Origin: Desulfobacter sp.
GTDB taxonomy: Bacteria; Desulfobacterota; Desulfobacteria; Desulfobacterales; Desulfobacteraceae
Direction of reading: 5' to 3'
Assembly: GCA_028768525.1 (NCBI GenBank)
Contig: CP054837.1
Span: 5,204,001 to 5,268,000, forward strand
Length of the DNA stretch: 64,000 nt
In this document: positions 16,851 to 26,012 of the stretch, piece by piece
Layout: each line of letters opens with the position of its first letter
How positions within the stretch are numbered: position 1 is the stretch's first letter
Translations under genes and position numbers: made by a program
Notes under the pieces: model-generated
Seen by the model: only the letters and a program-made list of their open reading frames with translations
The model's database searches: none
What the model was told of the DNA's origin: nothing

Positions 16851-17393
16851 TTATGATCCCGCTTGGATGAATTCTGCCTGTTCCATGGCAATTTCGATGC
16901 GGAAGCTATAGTTGCCGATTTTAAATGAAAGGCGTCTGTTTTCAGCGTAGTAGGCGTCAATGACCAGGGTGATGGCCGAGTTCAGGGTCAGGGCCTTGGG
17001 CTGGCCGATGACGGCGTTGAGGTCGAACTGCTCTTCCACGTCCCTTATGAGCTGTCCCATGAGCTGGTTGGTCAGTTCCCCAATGGTATCGGCCACCTCC
17101 GGCGCGGATATGGAGGCTGCCAGTTCCTCTTCCGGCATGCCCATGGTCAGCATGTATTTCTTATAGACCTCAAAGGCGGCATCGGCGCTGAAGTTAAGGA
17201 TAACCAGTCCGATGTAATCCCCGTCAAATTGCACAAAGCAGGTCAGGTCCGGTTTCATGGAGACCTTGGGGATTTTCTGGATGGTTGATGAATAGGTGAC
17301 TTGCTGGCCGGTGCTAGCTTCCAGGGTTTTCCTGGCCGTGGTCAAGAATGTTTTGGATATTTCATCAATTGACAGCGTACTGGCTGGTTTCAT
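16851..17393 (-). CDS. CheX-like / DUF3334-type protein
   Basis: A 180-aa protein with a CheC/CheX-like fold pattern. It includes the E106-x-x-N109 motif in IGELTNQLMGQ, which in CheX and CheC holds the phosphatase residues. CheX dephosphorylates CheY-P. Only one ExxN motif is seen, as in CheX. No chemotaxis genes flank it, so the partner is unknown. ATG 17393 follows an AAGGAG-like site. It could also be a CheX-like regulator outside chemotaxis. Confidence 0.65.
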   Translation of the reverse strand: MKPASTLSIDEISKTFLTTARKTLEASTGQQVTYSSTIQKIPKVSMKPDLTCFVQFDGDYIGLVILNFSADAAFEVYKKYMLTMGMPEEELAASISAPEVADTIGELTNQLMGQLIRDVEEQFDLNAVIGQPKALTLNSAITLVIDAYYAENRRLSFKIGNYSFRIEIAMEQAEFIQAGS

Positions 17394-17689
17394 GGATTCT
17401 CCTTAAAGGCCGTATGGGGGTTGAAAGCGATACCGGTAGGGAATTATCAATAATCTGCCCTGAAATGTCAATTGATTATCAGGTTTCAGAAGAACTGATT
17501 TGTAACCTTTTGTACCGATGGCGGGCCTGCGGTCCCACAAATTATAGAATAAATGGGGCCGCAAAGGGCGTTGGAATGCTTCGACTGCGGCCTAATAAGC
17601 CTGGCCGCACCCAAGCACCCATGCCGCCTCCATGGTATAAAGCTTCAATGCCTCGCCGGCGGATATTGCTTCCCCTGGAGGCAGGGCGG

Positions 17690-17945
17690 TCTCCCCGGCG
17701 GTTTCCCGGGTGACTGCAGGAACCCCGCCCGCATCAATACCCGGGTGATTGGTGCCACCAACCGTCACCTTGAAACCCTGGAGGTTATTGTCTCCCACAT
17801 CAGTCAGGTGCTTGGTATGACAGGGGGGCAGGGTCGAGGGGCGGGAAGGGGCGGCAGCGCTCTTGGATGTAAAGCCCTCCACCTTGAGGGGGCGCATGAA
17901 AAAATACGGCATTGCCTACGGGCGGAACTACAAAAAATCTGATGC
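17690..17945 (+). pseudogene. Decayed remnant of a sigma-54-dependent transcriptional regulator
   Basis: Two broken pieces are readable. In one frame RINTRVIGATNRHLE (about 17730-17775) matches the AAA+ sensor I segment (..RVIAATNR.L) of sigma-54 activators, and it runs on to HISQVLGMTGG. In the next frame AALLDVKPSTLRGRMKKYGI (about 17854-17913) matches the Fis-type DNA-binding C-terminus of FhlA/NtrC-like regulators. A frameshift in a G-run near 17821-17832 joins them, and most of the AAA+ lid is deleted. The rest of the 895-bp gap 17394-18288 shows no gene. The position just upstream of the hydrogenase maturation operon suggests a former regulator of it. Confidence 0.6.
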
Positions 17946-18168
17946 TTTCCCCACCGCCGGGAAGGCGAAATGGTGCGCCTCTTTTACAGAAGACGGCCTG
18001 GATGATTCCGGGTCGAAACCGATATTTTTTCTGTTAAGCACCACAAAGCTATTGTGGTTTGAGTCAGATTATGCTTTATTCTCCGTTTTCCACAAGAATC
18101 CGCACACATCTTTGGCCTTTATCTCTATTTTTTGCAGCATATTATAATTTTTTAAAAAAAGTTGACCC

Positions 18169-18200
18169 AAAGTCGACTTTTAGTTGACTTTAGATCAACT
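18169..18200. promoter_or_regulatory. Paired palindromes (candidate operator) upstream of hydG
   Basis: A perfect 12-bp palindrome AAAGTCGACTTT (18169-18180) is followed by the inverted repeat AGTTGA-CTTTAGA-TCAACT (18182-18200). GTTGAC also occurs at 18161. The second repeat covers the -35 box of the promoter below, so a dimeric repressor or activator could act here. Confidence 0.5.
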
Positions 18201-18213
18201 CGGTCTGTAATAT
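18184..18213 (+). promoter_or_regulatory. Sigma-70-type promoter for the hydG operon
   Basis: TTGACT (18184-18189), an 18-bp spacer, and TAATAT (18208-18213) form a good match to the -35/-10 consensus about 75 bases ahead of hydG. It lies in an AT-rich stretch following the pseudogene. Confidence 0.6.
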
Positions 18214-18288
18214 ACCCAAATTAAAAAGTGAAAGAGAGCGGCAACGCAAATCAAACCGCCCAGTAATATATAAAGAAAGTACCAGTTT

Positions 18289-19683
18289 ATGCCCCAGACC
18301 TATCCCAATTTTTTAGATTATTCCCGGATAGACCAGTTGACGCAGGTCTCTCCCCCGGATGACCAAAAGCTTGAGGCCATCCTTGATAAGGCAAAAGAGC
18401 TGAACGGGCTGGACCTTGAGGACGCGGCCGCTCTGCTTGCAGTTAAGGAAACCGGCCAGATTCGACGGATCATGGATACCGCCCGTTTCGTAAAACAATC
18501 CATCTACGGCAACCGTATCGTTATTTTTGCCCCCCTGTATATCGGCAACCATTGTGTCAATAATTGTCTTTACTGCGGTTTCCGCAAAGACAACAAGGAG
18601 ATGAAGCGGGAAAAGCTTACCCAGGAGCAGATTTTCCAGCAGACCCGCCTGATGCTGAAACAGGGCCATAAGCGGATCGTTCTGCTTTTTGGTGAAGCCT
18701 ATGACCTCTCATACCTTGAGAAATCCATTGAGACCATTTACAGCGTCCACGAAGGCCAGTCCAATATCCGCAGGATCAATGTGGAAGTGGCCCCCCTGGA
18801 TGTGGACGGATTCCGGCGGCTCAAGCAATGCAATATCGGCACCTATATCTGTTTCCAGGAAACCTATGACCCCAAGCTCTATAAACATTACCATCCTTCC
18901 GGGCCAAAATCCGATTACGAATATCGGCTATTCTGCATGCACCGTGCCATGGAAGGGGGAATCGACGATGTGGGAATCGGGGCCCTTCTGGGACTGGCGG
19001 ACTATAAAATGGAAGTCATGGCCATGCTCCAGCATGCCAAGGGGCTGGAAAATATGTTCGGGTGCGGCCCCCACACCGTGAGCGTGCCCCGCATTGAACC
19101 GGCCGACGGTGCCCCCCTGAGCAGCATGGTGCCCCATGCGGTCTCCGATGATGCCTTCCGCATTCTCATTGCGGTATTGCGAATGACCCTTCCCTACACC
19201 GGCATTATCCTCTCCACCCGGGAAAAGGCTGAGCTCCGCAGTGAACTCTTTCAATACGGGGTCAGCCAGGTCAGTGCCGGCTCCGCCACCTCCATCGGCG
19301 GGTACACCGAAGACCAGGACCGGGATAAGGACCAGGGCAGCCAGTTCGCCCTGGGTGACTGCAGACCGCTGGAAGAGGTGATCCGGGATCTGATCCAGAT
19401 GGAATTCATTCCCTCTTTCTGCACCGGGTGCTACCGGAGGGGACGGGTGGGAAAAGATTTTATGGATCTTGCCAAACCCGGTCTGATCAAATCCTTCTGC
19501 CATCCTAACGGAATCATGTCCTTTGCCGAATACCTGGAGGATTATGCCTCCCCAGACACTCGGCAAAAAGGGTATGCCCTCATTGAGCAGATGCAGGCTA
19601 AAGAGCAAAGCCAGAAAATAAAGACCACGGTGGATAAGGCCGTTACCCAGATCCAATCGGGGAAAAGAGATCTTTTTATTTAG
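18289..19683 (+). CDS. hydG: [FeFe]-hydrogenase H-cluster maturase HydG (tyrosine lyase)
   Basis: A 464-aa radical SAM enzyme that cleaves tyrosine to p-cresol, CO and cyanide for the Fe(CO)2CN synthon of the H-cluster. The radical SAM cluster is C89-x3-C93-x2-C96. The auxiliary cluster motif C378-x2-C381-x22-C404 (CTGC ... SFC) is intact; this C-terminal cluster separates HydG from the thiazole synthase ThiH. It is the first gene after the promoter at 18184. hydE follows after 9 bases. All maturation genes are present in this operon, so the hydrogenase downstream should be activated locally. Confidence 0.95.
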   Translation: MPQTYPNFLDYSRIDQLTQVSPPDDQKLEAILDKAKELNGLDLEDAAALLAVKETGQIRRIMDTARFVKQSIYGNRIVIFAPLYIGNHCVNNCLYCGFRKDNKEMKREKLTQEQIFQQTRLMLKQGHKRIVLLFGEAYDLSYLEKSIETIYSVHEGQSNIRRINVEVAPLDVDGFRRLKQCNIGTYICFQETYDPKLYKHYHPSGPKSDYEYRLFCMHRAMEGGIDDVGIGALLGLADYKMEVMAMLQHAKGLENMFGCGPHTVSVPRIEPADGAPLSSMVPHAVSDDAFRILIAVLRMTLPYTGIILSTREKAELRSELFQYGVSQVSAGSATSIGGYTEDQDRDKDQGSQFALGDCRPLEEVIRDLIQMEFIPSFCTGCYRRGRVGKDFMDLAKPGLIKSFCHPNGIMSFAEYLEDYASPDTRQKGYALIEQMQAKEQSQKIKTTVDKAVTQIQSGKRDLFI

Positions 19684-19692
19684 GACCAGACC

Positions 19693-20811
19693 ATGCCCAA
19701 TCCAAAGACCTTTGATATACCCCCTCCTGATACAAAGCGTTCTTTGGAGAAACAGGGTATTCCCGAGGCCCGTTCGCCACGGGAGATAGAGGCCTTATTC
19801 CATCACCGGTCCCCGGAGGGGTTGAACCGCATGGGCCGGGAGGTATGTGAAACGGTCCATGGAGACTCCGTCTATCTGAGGGGGCTCATCGAATTTACCA
19901 ATTATTGCACCTCAAACTGCCTCTATTGCGGGATACGGCGGGAGAACCAAAAGGTGCACCGGTACCGGATGGATGAGGCCCAGATTCTTGACACCGTTGC
20001 CCAGGGGGTAAAACTGGGATTTAAAACCTTTGTGCTCCAGGGCGGGGAAGACCCTAAATGGACCGTGGACCGGATCTGCCGGCTGGTTGAGTCCATTAAA
20101 TCTGCGACCCAGGGCCGGGCCGCCGTCACCCTGAGCTGCGGGATGAAGTCCAGGCGTGCATATCAGAGGTTTTCAGATGCCGGTGCCGACCGGTACCTGC
20201 TCCGATTTGAGACCAGCGATCCCGAACTTCATCAACGGCTTCGTGACGGGCAGACACTGGATCATCGGCTGGCGGCGTTGGAGGGAATAAAAGCGGCCGG
20301 GTTCCAGGTGGGATCCGGATTCATGACAGGCCTTCCCGGTGAAACGCCTCAGACACGGCTGGACAATATCCTTCTCTGCCAGTCCCTGGGGCTGGATATG
20401 GTGGGTATCGGCCCCTTTATCCCCCATCCGGATACCCCCCTGGCCCGGGAGGCGTCAAGGGGGCTGGCGTTGGCCTTACAGGGGACGGCCCTGCTCCGCC
20501 TTGCCCTTCCCCTGGCACATATCCCCGCCACCACGGCTGCGGGCTCCATTGCTGAAAACGGAAGGGAACAAATGCTGTTGTGCGGGGCCAATGTGCTGAT
20601 GCCCAATATCACCCCCAGTCTTTTTAAAAAATCCTACCTGCTGTATCCGGGCAAAATCTGTATTGAAGAGAATTGTGCCCAGTCCCTGGCCCATCTGGAA
20701 GCAACCCTGCCTAAGATCGGCCGCCGCCTCAGCTACGAACGGGCCGATGCCATAAAGCCGCCGCCTTGGGGGCACAGCCGCCATCTTCCCAAAGGAGGCA
20801 GATATGGGTAG
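19693..20811 (+). CDS. hydE: [FeFe]-hydrogenase H-cluster maturase HydE
   Basis: A 372-aa radical SAM maturase that acts on the HydG product on the way to the diiron subcluster. The cluster motif is C72-x3-C76-x2-C79 (CTSNCLYC). The family features LRGLIEFTNYC, FVLQGGEDP and SGFMTGLPGET are clear. It resembles BioB-like enzymes, but the context of hydG, hydF and hydABC makes HydE firm. The stop overlaps the start of the next gene (20804), so translation is coupled. The C-terminus is Pro/Gly-rich (PPPWGHSRHLPKGGRYG) and a little longer than usual. Confidence 0.94.
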   Translation: MPNPKTFDIPPPDTKRSLEKQGIPEARSPREIEALFHHRSPEGLNRMGREVCETVHGDSVYLRGLIEFTNYCTSNCLYCGIRRENQKVHRYRMDEAQILDTVAQGVKLGFKTFVLQGGEDPKWTVDRICRLVESIKSATQGRAAVTLSCGMKSRRAYQRFSDAGADRYLLRFETSDPELHQRLRDGQTLDHRLAALEGIKAAGFQVGSGFMTGLPGETPQTRLDNILLCQSLGLDMVGIGPFIPHPDTPLAREASRGLALALQGTALLRLALPLAHIPATTAAGSIAENGREQMLLCGANVLMPNITPSLFKKSYLLYPGKICIEENCAQSLAHLEATLPKIGRRLSYERADAIKPPPWGHSRHLPKGGRYG

Positions 20812-22213
20812 GGCAGGCACAAGAGATAAATATTATGGCGAAGAGACCGCCAAGGCCCTTGAACATCTGGGGGATGATCCCACCCCCCGGCAGATGGTCC
20901 GCGCCTATGCGCTGGTGAAGCTGGCAGCCTTCAGGGCCCAGCAGGAAAGCCGCCGTATTTATCCCAAAGATTTTTTTCCCCTTCTGGAAGCGGTGACACA
21001 GGAGGTGGCCGACGGGTGCTGGGATGACCAGTTTGTCCTCCCCCTGGCCCAGGGCGGGGCCGGCACCAGCCTGCATATGAACCTTTGCGAGGTCATTGCC
21101 GCTCTGGTCAATGAACAGTATCAAACCCTGTATCCGGACCGGACGTTCAGGGCACACCCCATTGAGGACCTGGCCCGTTTCCAATCCACCAATGATACCT
21201 TTCCCACGGCGGTCATCCTCTTAAGCTTTGATTTTTTAGAAAAAATTGAAACCCGTGTCATCGGGTTTCAGGAAGCCCTTGTGGCAAAGGAAAGGGAATA
21301 TGAAACCCTGATCCTTTGCGGCCGTACCCAGCTCCAGGATGCCCTTCCCATCACCCTGGGCCAGGTGTTCGGCGCCTGGGCCGGCCCTGTGGAGCGGGAC
21401 CGGTGGCGGCTGAATAAGCTCAAGGAGCGGCTGCGTACGGTGCCCCTGGGCGGTACGGCAATCGGTACGGGGTATTCGGCTCCCAAAGAATACATTTTTG
21501 CTGCGGAGCGGCATCTGCGCAATATCACGGGATTTCCCCTCTGCCGCAGCCAGAATCTCTGCGACCAGGTGGCCCACTCGGACAGCCTTGCGGAAACGGC
21601 CAGGGGAATGGCCCTCTGCGCGGATAATCTGTTTAAATTCTCATCGGATCTGCTGCTCTACTCTTCAGGTTTTTTAAATGAAATCCGCCACAGGGAACTC
21701 CAGTACGGCTCCACCATCATGCCGGTAAAAACCAATCCGGTATTGCTGGAACTGATCCGGGGGCTGTCCATGGAGTGTGCCAGTGCCGGGCAGCTGATCT
21801 GCGACTACGTTAAAACAGGACAATTGCAGCTCAACGCCAACCTGCCCTTTATTGCGGAGCAGATGATACGACTGGCCACCCGTCTGATCCGGTCCCTGGA
21901 CACCGCTGTATCCGCAGTCAAAGAAGGGCTTATTCCCGACAGGGCACAGATGGAGGCCAACCTGGCAAAGAGCCCTGCCATACTCAATACCCTCAGGGAT
22001 GTCCTGGGCTATAACCGGGTAAAAGCGCTTGCGTCCGAGATCCAGAAAGCAGCGCCGGAAAATATCGAGGCCCTGAAAAGCTGGCTTGAAACCCATACGG
22101 AACTGGAAAAACCTTTTCTGGACCAATGGGCCTCTCCCCTGGCCTTAACCACAATGGGAAGAGCCGGCATGGAAAGGCCCGGTTCAAATAAAACAAATAG
22201 AAAGCAAGAATGA
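20804..22213 (+). CDS. Aspartase/fumarase-superfamily lyase in the H-cluster maturation operon
   Basis: A 469-aa lyase of the aspartase/fumarase family. The signature GSTIMPVKTNP (catalytic serine loop GSxxMPxKxNP) is present, as are the first conserved region FQSTNDTFPTA and TQLQDALPITLGQ. It overlaps hydE by 8 bases and hydF by 4 bases, so it is locked into the maturation operon. Aspartase-like genes are known next to hydE/hydF in some bacteria. A plausible role is ammonia supply for the azadithiolate bridge, but that is an inference and the substrate (aspartate or another amino acid) is not proven by sequence. Confidence 0.85.
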   Translation: MGRAGTRDKYYGEETAKALEHLGDDPTPRQMVRAYALVKLAAFRAQQESRRIYPKDFFPLLEAVTQEVADGCWDDQFVLPLAQGGAGTSLHMNLCEVIAALVNEQYQTLYPDRTFRAHPIEDLARFQSTNDTFPTAVILLSFDFLEKIETRVIGFQEALVAKEREYETLILCGRTQLQDALPITLGQVFGAWAGPVERDRWRLNKLKERLRTVPLGGTAIGTGYSAPKEYIFAAERHLRNITGFPLCRSQNLCDQVAHSDSLAETARGMALCADNLFKFSSDLLLYSSGFLNEIRHRELQYGSTIMPVKTNPVLLELIRGLSMECASAGQLICDYVKTGQLQLNANLPFIAEQMIRLATRLIRSLDTAVSAVKEGLIPDRAQMEANLAKSPAILNTLRDVLGYNRVKALASEIQKAAPENIEALKSWLETHTELEKPFLDQWASPLALTTMGRAGMERPGSNKTNRKQE

Positions 22214-23424
22214 AGACCACCACTCCCCTATCGGAATTAAATAAAATCGTTATTGCCGGGATCCGCAATGCCGGAAAGTCCTCCCTGTTGAATAATCTTT
22301 TTCAAAAGGAGGTGGCCATTGCCTCGGACACCCCCGGCACCACCACGGATCCGGTGACCCGGAAGATCGAACTGGGACGAATCGGGATGTGCGCTGTCAC
22401 AGACACCGCCGGGATTGACGATACCGGAGACCTGGGGGGGATGCGGGTTAAAAAGGCCAGGCAGGAGATGATGGCTTCCCATATGATCCTCTTTGCCAGT
22501 CCCGGCCATATGCCCCCCACCAACCATGAAAAAGAGCTGCGCCAATGGCTTGAAAACCAGAACCTGCCCTGGCTGGGCATCCTGACCTTTGCCGATCAGC
22601 CCGTCCACCCGGAAAAAATCGGTTTTTTCCCCGAGGAAAAGCAGGTGGTCCAGAATAACCTGGAGCCCACTGCGGCCCTGGAGCTGATACGGGCGGTTGA
22701 ATCCTTTGACCGGCAGCTGGAAAAAGAAATCACTCCCGTCCAGGGGCTGGTTCATGAACAGGAATTGGTCCTGCTGGTGGCCCCCCAGGATCTGGCCGCC
22801 CCCAAAGGCCGGTTGATCCTTCCCCAGGTGGAAACCATAAGGGACCTGCTGGACAGGGATTGCGCCGCCCTCATCGTCAAAGAACGGGAACTCTACCATT
22901 ATTATCACAATCTGGGCATGCGTCCCTCCCTGGTGATCACCGACAGCCAGGCCTTTCACAAGGTGGCCGCGGATATCCCCGAAAATCAGCCGCTGACCTC
23001 CTTTTCCCTTCTCTTTGCCCGGAAAAAGGCCGATCTGGCCTGGTTTATCCACAGCCTTTGTGCTTTGGAGAACCTCAGGGAAAATGGAAAGGTGCTGGTC
23101 ATGGAAGCCTGTTCCCACCACTGCCAGGCCGATGACCTGGCCCGGGTGAAAATCCCCAGGCTTTTCCGCCAGCTGGTGGGGGCAAGGCTGGAATTTTCCT
23201 ATTCACGGCAGTTGCCCGAGGACCCGGAAACTTATGACCTGGTCATCCACTGCGGCGGCTGCATGATTACAAGAAAACTCATGATGAACCGGGTTGAATT
23301 TTTTAAAACCCACCAGATTCCCATGCTTAATTTCGGCCTCTTTCTGGCATGGGCAAACGGACTGCTGCCCAGGGCATTGGAACCCTTTGAAGAATTGGCA
23401 CAGCTCTATTCGGAATTGAACTGA
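22210..23424 (+). CDS. hydF: [FeFe]-hydrogenase maturation GTPase HydF
   Basis: A 404-aa GTPase and scaffold that carries the diiron precursor to apo-HydA. The P-loop is GIRNAGKSS (17-25), with the switch region SDTPGTTTDPV and DTAGIDD. The C-terminal cluster-binding region has CSH (in EACSHHCQ) and HCGGC, the CxH...HCxxC pattern of HydF. Start ATG 22210 overlaps the lyase stop. It is the last maturation gene; a 149-bp gap with no clear terminator separates it from hydC, so read-through is possible. Confidence 0.94.
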   Translation: MKTTTPLSELNKIVIAGIRNAGKSSLLNNLFQKEVAIASDTPGTTTDPVTRKIELGRIGMCAVTDTAGIDDTGDLGGMRVKKARQEMMASHMILFASPGHMPPTNHEKELRQWLENQNLPWLGILTFADQPVHPEKIGFFPEEKQVVQNNLEPTAALELIRAVESFDRQLEKEITPVQGLVHEQELVLLVAPQDLAAPKGRLILPQVETIRDLLDRDCAALIVKERELYHYYHNLGMRPSLVITDSQAFHKVAADIPENQPLTSFSLLFARKKADLAWFIHSLCALENLRENGKVLVMEACSHHCQADDLARVKIPRLFRQLVGARLEFSYSRQLPEDPETYDLVIHCGGCMITRKLMMNRVEFFKTHQIPMLNFGLFLAWANGLLPRALEPFEELAQLYSELN

Positions 23425-23573
23425 TATCGTTTTTTATTAGAAGGCAAAAAGAGAAGCAGAATCCCGAAGGCCCCGTATGCGACACAGGGTCCGGGTAAAT
23501 ATATGTATGTAAATGAGAGTAATAGGAAGGTTTAACGGGTAAAAACAATAGAAGAATAATAACGGAGAAAAGA

Positions 23574-24104
23574 ATGGAATTATTACATCCAGGAAAGCAG
23601 AAAAGAGTATTGCCTGACGAGTTGTACGAAAAGCTGGACAGGTTCATCGATGACCTGAACATCGACCTGAAGGATCCAAGGAAAAAAGGGCACCTGATTC
23701 AGGTCCTGCACGGGGCCCAGCAGATTTTCGGCTACCTGCCCAGGGAGGTCCAGGAGCATGTGGCCAACCGCCTTGCCATCCACCATGCCGAGGTGTCCGG
23801 TGTGGTCAGCTTTTATAATTTTTTCACCACCACCCCCAAGGGCGAGTTTACCATCAGCGTCTGCATGGGCACCGCCTGCTATGTTAAAGGGGCCGACAAG
23901 GTGCTGGAGCAGTTCGAGCGGATTCTGGGCATCCGGGCCGGAGAGGTGACCGAAGACCAGAAATTTTCCATTGACAGCCTGCGCTGTGTGGGTGCCTGCA
24001 GCCTTGCCCCGGTGGTCATGATCAATGACAAAGTTTACGGCCGGGTGGCTCCCCAGGATGTTGAAAAAATTATCGAAGATTGTCTTGTAAGAGAAGAAGC
24101 CTAA
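23574..24104 (+). CDS. hydC: Bifurcating [FeFe] hydrogenase subunit HydC (NuoE-like)
   Basis: A 176-aa thioredoxin-like [2Fe-2S] subunit. The cluster cysteines are in CMGTACYVKGAD and, about 36 residues later, CVGACSLAPVV, as in NuoE. In HydABC complexes this subunit belongs to the NADH-side electron path. CGGAG precedes the ATG. hydB follows after 12 bases. The gene order C-B-A and the NuoE-NuoF-HydA composition match the electron-bifurcating hydrogenase of Thermotoga type, which couples NADH and reduced ferredoxin to H2. Confidence 0.92.
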   Translation: MELLHPGKQKRVLPDELYEKLDRFIDDLNIDLKDPRKKGHLIQVLHGAQQIFGYLPREVQEHVANRLAIHHAEVSGVVSFYNFFTTTPKGEFTISVCMGTACYVKGADKVLEQFERILGIRAGEVTEDQKFSIDSLRCVGACSLAPVVMINDKVYGRVAPQDVEKIIEDCLVREEA

Positions 24105-24116
24105 GGGGGAGCGAAT

Positions 24117-25997
24117 ATGGAAAAAATCAAAACTTATCAGGAATTGACAGAGATCCACGCCAAGGTAAAACCGCTTCTGGATACCCGAATTCTTCTGGAT
24201 CAATACAAGGGAAAGCAGCGTGAAATCATGGTCTGCGGCGACACCGGCTGCCAGGCCTCCAACAGCCAGAAGCTGCTGGACCGCCTCAATGAACTCATCG
24301 TTGAGCACAAGCTTGAAGATACCGTGACTGCAAAGATCACGGGCTGTTTCGGCTTTTGTGAACAGGGCCCCATTGTCAAAGTCTTCCCCGACAATGTCTT
24401 CTATGTCAAGGTCACCCCCGAGGATGCCGAGGCCATCATTGAAGACCACATCATCAATAATCGGGTCGTCAAGCGGCTGCTCTTTGTGAATCCCGAAACC
24501 GACCAGCAGATTGCCAAAGACCGTGAGATGCCCTTCTACAAGAAACAGAAGCGGGTGGCCCTGAGAAACTGCGGTCTCATCGATCCGGACAATCTCAATG
24601 AATACATTGCCAATGACGGATACATGGCCCTGGGCAAAGTCCTCAACGATATGCAGCCCCAGGATGTGATTGACGAGGTCAAGGCCGCCGGGCTCAGGGG
24701 CCGGGGCGGCGGCGGATTCCCCACGGGCCTGAAGTGGGAGATGGCCCTTAAGAATAAGAGCGATGAAAAATTCATCATCTGCAATGCCGACGAGGGCGAT
24801 CCCGGTGCCTTCATGGACCGGTCCATCATGGAGGGCGACCCCCACAGCGTGCTGGAAGCCATGGCCATTGCCGGTTACGCCATCGAGGCCAGCAAGGGGT
24901 ATATCTACATCCGGGCGGAATATCCCTCATGTATTGCCCGGCTGAAAACCGCCATTGCCCAGGCCGAAGAGATCGGATTCCTGGGGGAAAACATTCTCGA
25001 CTCGGGGTTTGATTTTACCATCGAACTTAAATACGGGGCCGGGGCATTTATCTGCGGCGAAGAAACCGCTTTGATCCATTCCATAGAAGGCAAGCGGGGC
25101 GAGCCCACCACAAAACCGCCCTTCCCCTCGGAGAGCGGACTCTGGGAACAGCCCTCCTGCGTGAATAACGTGGAGACCTATGCCAATGTCTGCCCCATCA
25201 TTAACCGGGGTTCCGACTGGTATGCCGGCATCGGAACTGAAACCTCCAAGGGCACCAAGGTATTCGCCCTGGCCGGGCAGATCAACAACACCGGCCTGGT
25301 CGAAGTCCCCATGGGCACCACCCTCAAAGAGATCATCTATGAAATCGGCGGCGGCATCCAGGACGGCCGGGAGTTCAAGGCGGTGCAGACCGGCGGTCCC
25401 TCCGGCGGCTGTATCACCAAGGAAGACCTTGAAACCCCCATTGACTATGAGTCCCTTTCTGCCATCGGTTCCATGATGGGCTCCGGCGGCATGATCGTCA
25501 TGAGCGAACAGGACTGTATGGTGAGCATTGCCAAGTTTTACCTTGAGTTCACCGTTGAAGAGTCCTGCGGCAAGTGCAGCCCCTGCCGTATCGGCAACAA
25601 GCGCCTTCTCGAGATCCTGGAAAAGATCACCGAGGGCCGGGGCACCATGGAAGATATTGAAACACTGAAAACCCTTTCCCAGACCATCAAGGACACCTCT
25701 CTCTGCGGCCTGGGCCAGACCGCACCCAACCCCATCTTAAGCACCCTTAAGTATTTTGAAGATGAGTACCTGGCCCATGTGCAGGAGAAAAGATGTCCCG
25801 CCGGTGTCTGCCAGAAACTGATCACCTATGAGGTGGATGCGGATGCCTGCCGTGGATGTACCGCCTGTGCAAGGGTCTGCCCTGTGGGATGTATTTCCGG
25901 CGCTGTGAAAGAAGCGCATGTCATTGATCAGGAACAGTGCATCAAGTGCGGTGCCTGCTTTGCCAAGTGTAAATTTGCCGCCATCACAAGAAATTAA
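24117..25997 (+). CDS. hydB: Bifurcating [FeFe] hydrogenase subunit HydB (NuoF-like flavoprotein)
   Basis: A 626-aa subunit with an N-terminal thioredoxin-like [2Fe-2S] domain (CGDTGCQAS, CFGFCEQGP), a NuoF core with NADH/FMN motifs (LRGRGGGGFPTGLKW, CNADEGDPGAFMDR), the [4Fe-4S] motif ESCGKCSPCRIG, and a C-terminal 2[4Fe-4S] ferredoxin domain (CRGCTACARVCPVGC and CIKCGACFAKC). This domain order is typical of HydB in bifurcating hydrogenases, where the flavin splits electrons between NAD and ferredoxin. The GGGGGAG site precedes ATG 24117. hydA starts 15 bases downstream. Confidence 0.94.
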   Translation: MEKIKTYQELTEIHAKVKPLLDTRILLDQYKGKQREIMVCGDTGCQASNSQKLLDRLNELIVEHKLEDTVTAKITGCFGFCEQGPIVKVFPDNVFYVKVTPEDAEAIIEDHIINNRVVKRLLFVNPETDQQIAKDREMPFYKKQKRVALRNCGLIDPDNLNEYIANDGYMALGKVLNDMQPQDVIDEVKAAGLRGRGGGGFPTGLKWEMALKNKSDEKFIICNADEGDPGAFMDRSIMEGDPHSVLEAMAIAGYAIEASKGYIYIRAEYPSCIARLKTAIAQAEEIGFLGENILDSGFDFTIELKYGAGAFICGEETALIHSIEGKRGEPTTKPPFPSESGLWEQPSCVNNVETYANVCPIINRGSDWYAGIGTETSKGTKVFALAGQINNTGLVEVPMGTTLKEIIYEIGGGIQDGREFKAVQTGGPSGGCITKEDLETPIDYESLSAIGSMMGSGGMIVMSEQDCMVSIAKFYLEFTVEESCGKCSPCRIGNKRLLEILEKITEGRGTMEDIETLKTLSQTIKDTSLCGLGQTAPNPILSTLKYFEDEYLAHVQEKRCPAGVCQKLITYEVDADACRGCTACARVCPVGCISGAVKEAHVIDQEQCIKCGACFAKCKFAAITRN

Positions 25998-26012
25998 GAA
26001 AGGGAAGAATCA

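Noticed and set aside
17863..18147. 94-aa open frame as a new small gene
   Set aside because: Its first 25 residues match the DNA-binding end of a sigma-54 regulator, and the rest is unrelated intergenic sequence. It is better read as a pseudogene piece.
23583..24845. 420-aa open frame on the minus strand
   Set aside because: It is antisense to hydC and hydB, which have strong family motifs. Its product is low in recognisable pattern, so it is a shadow frame.
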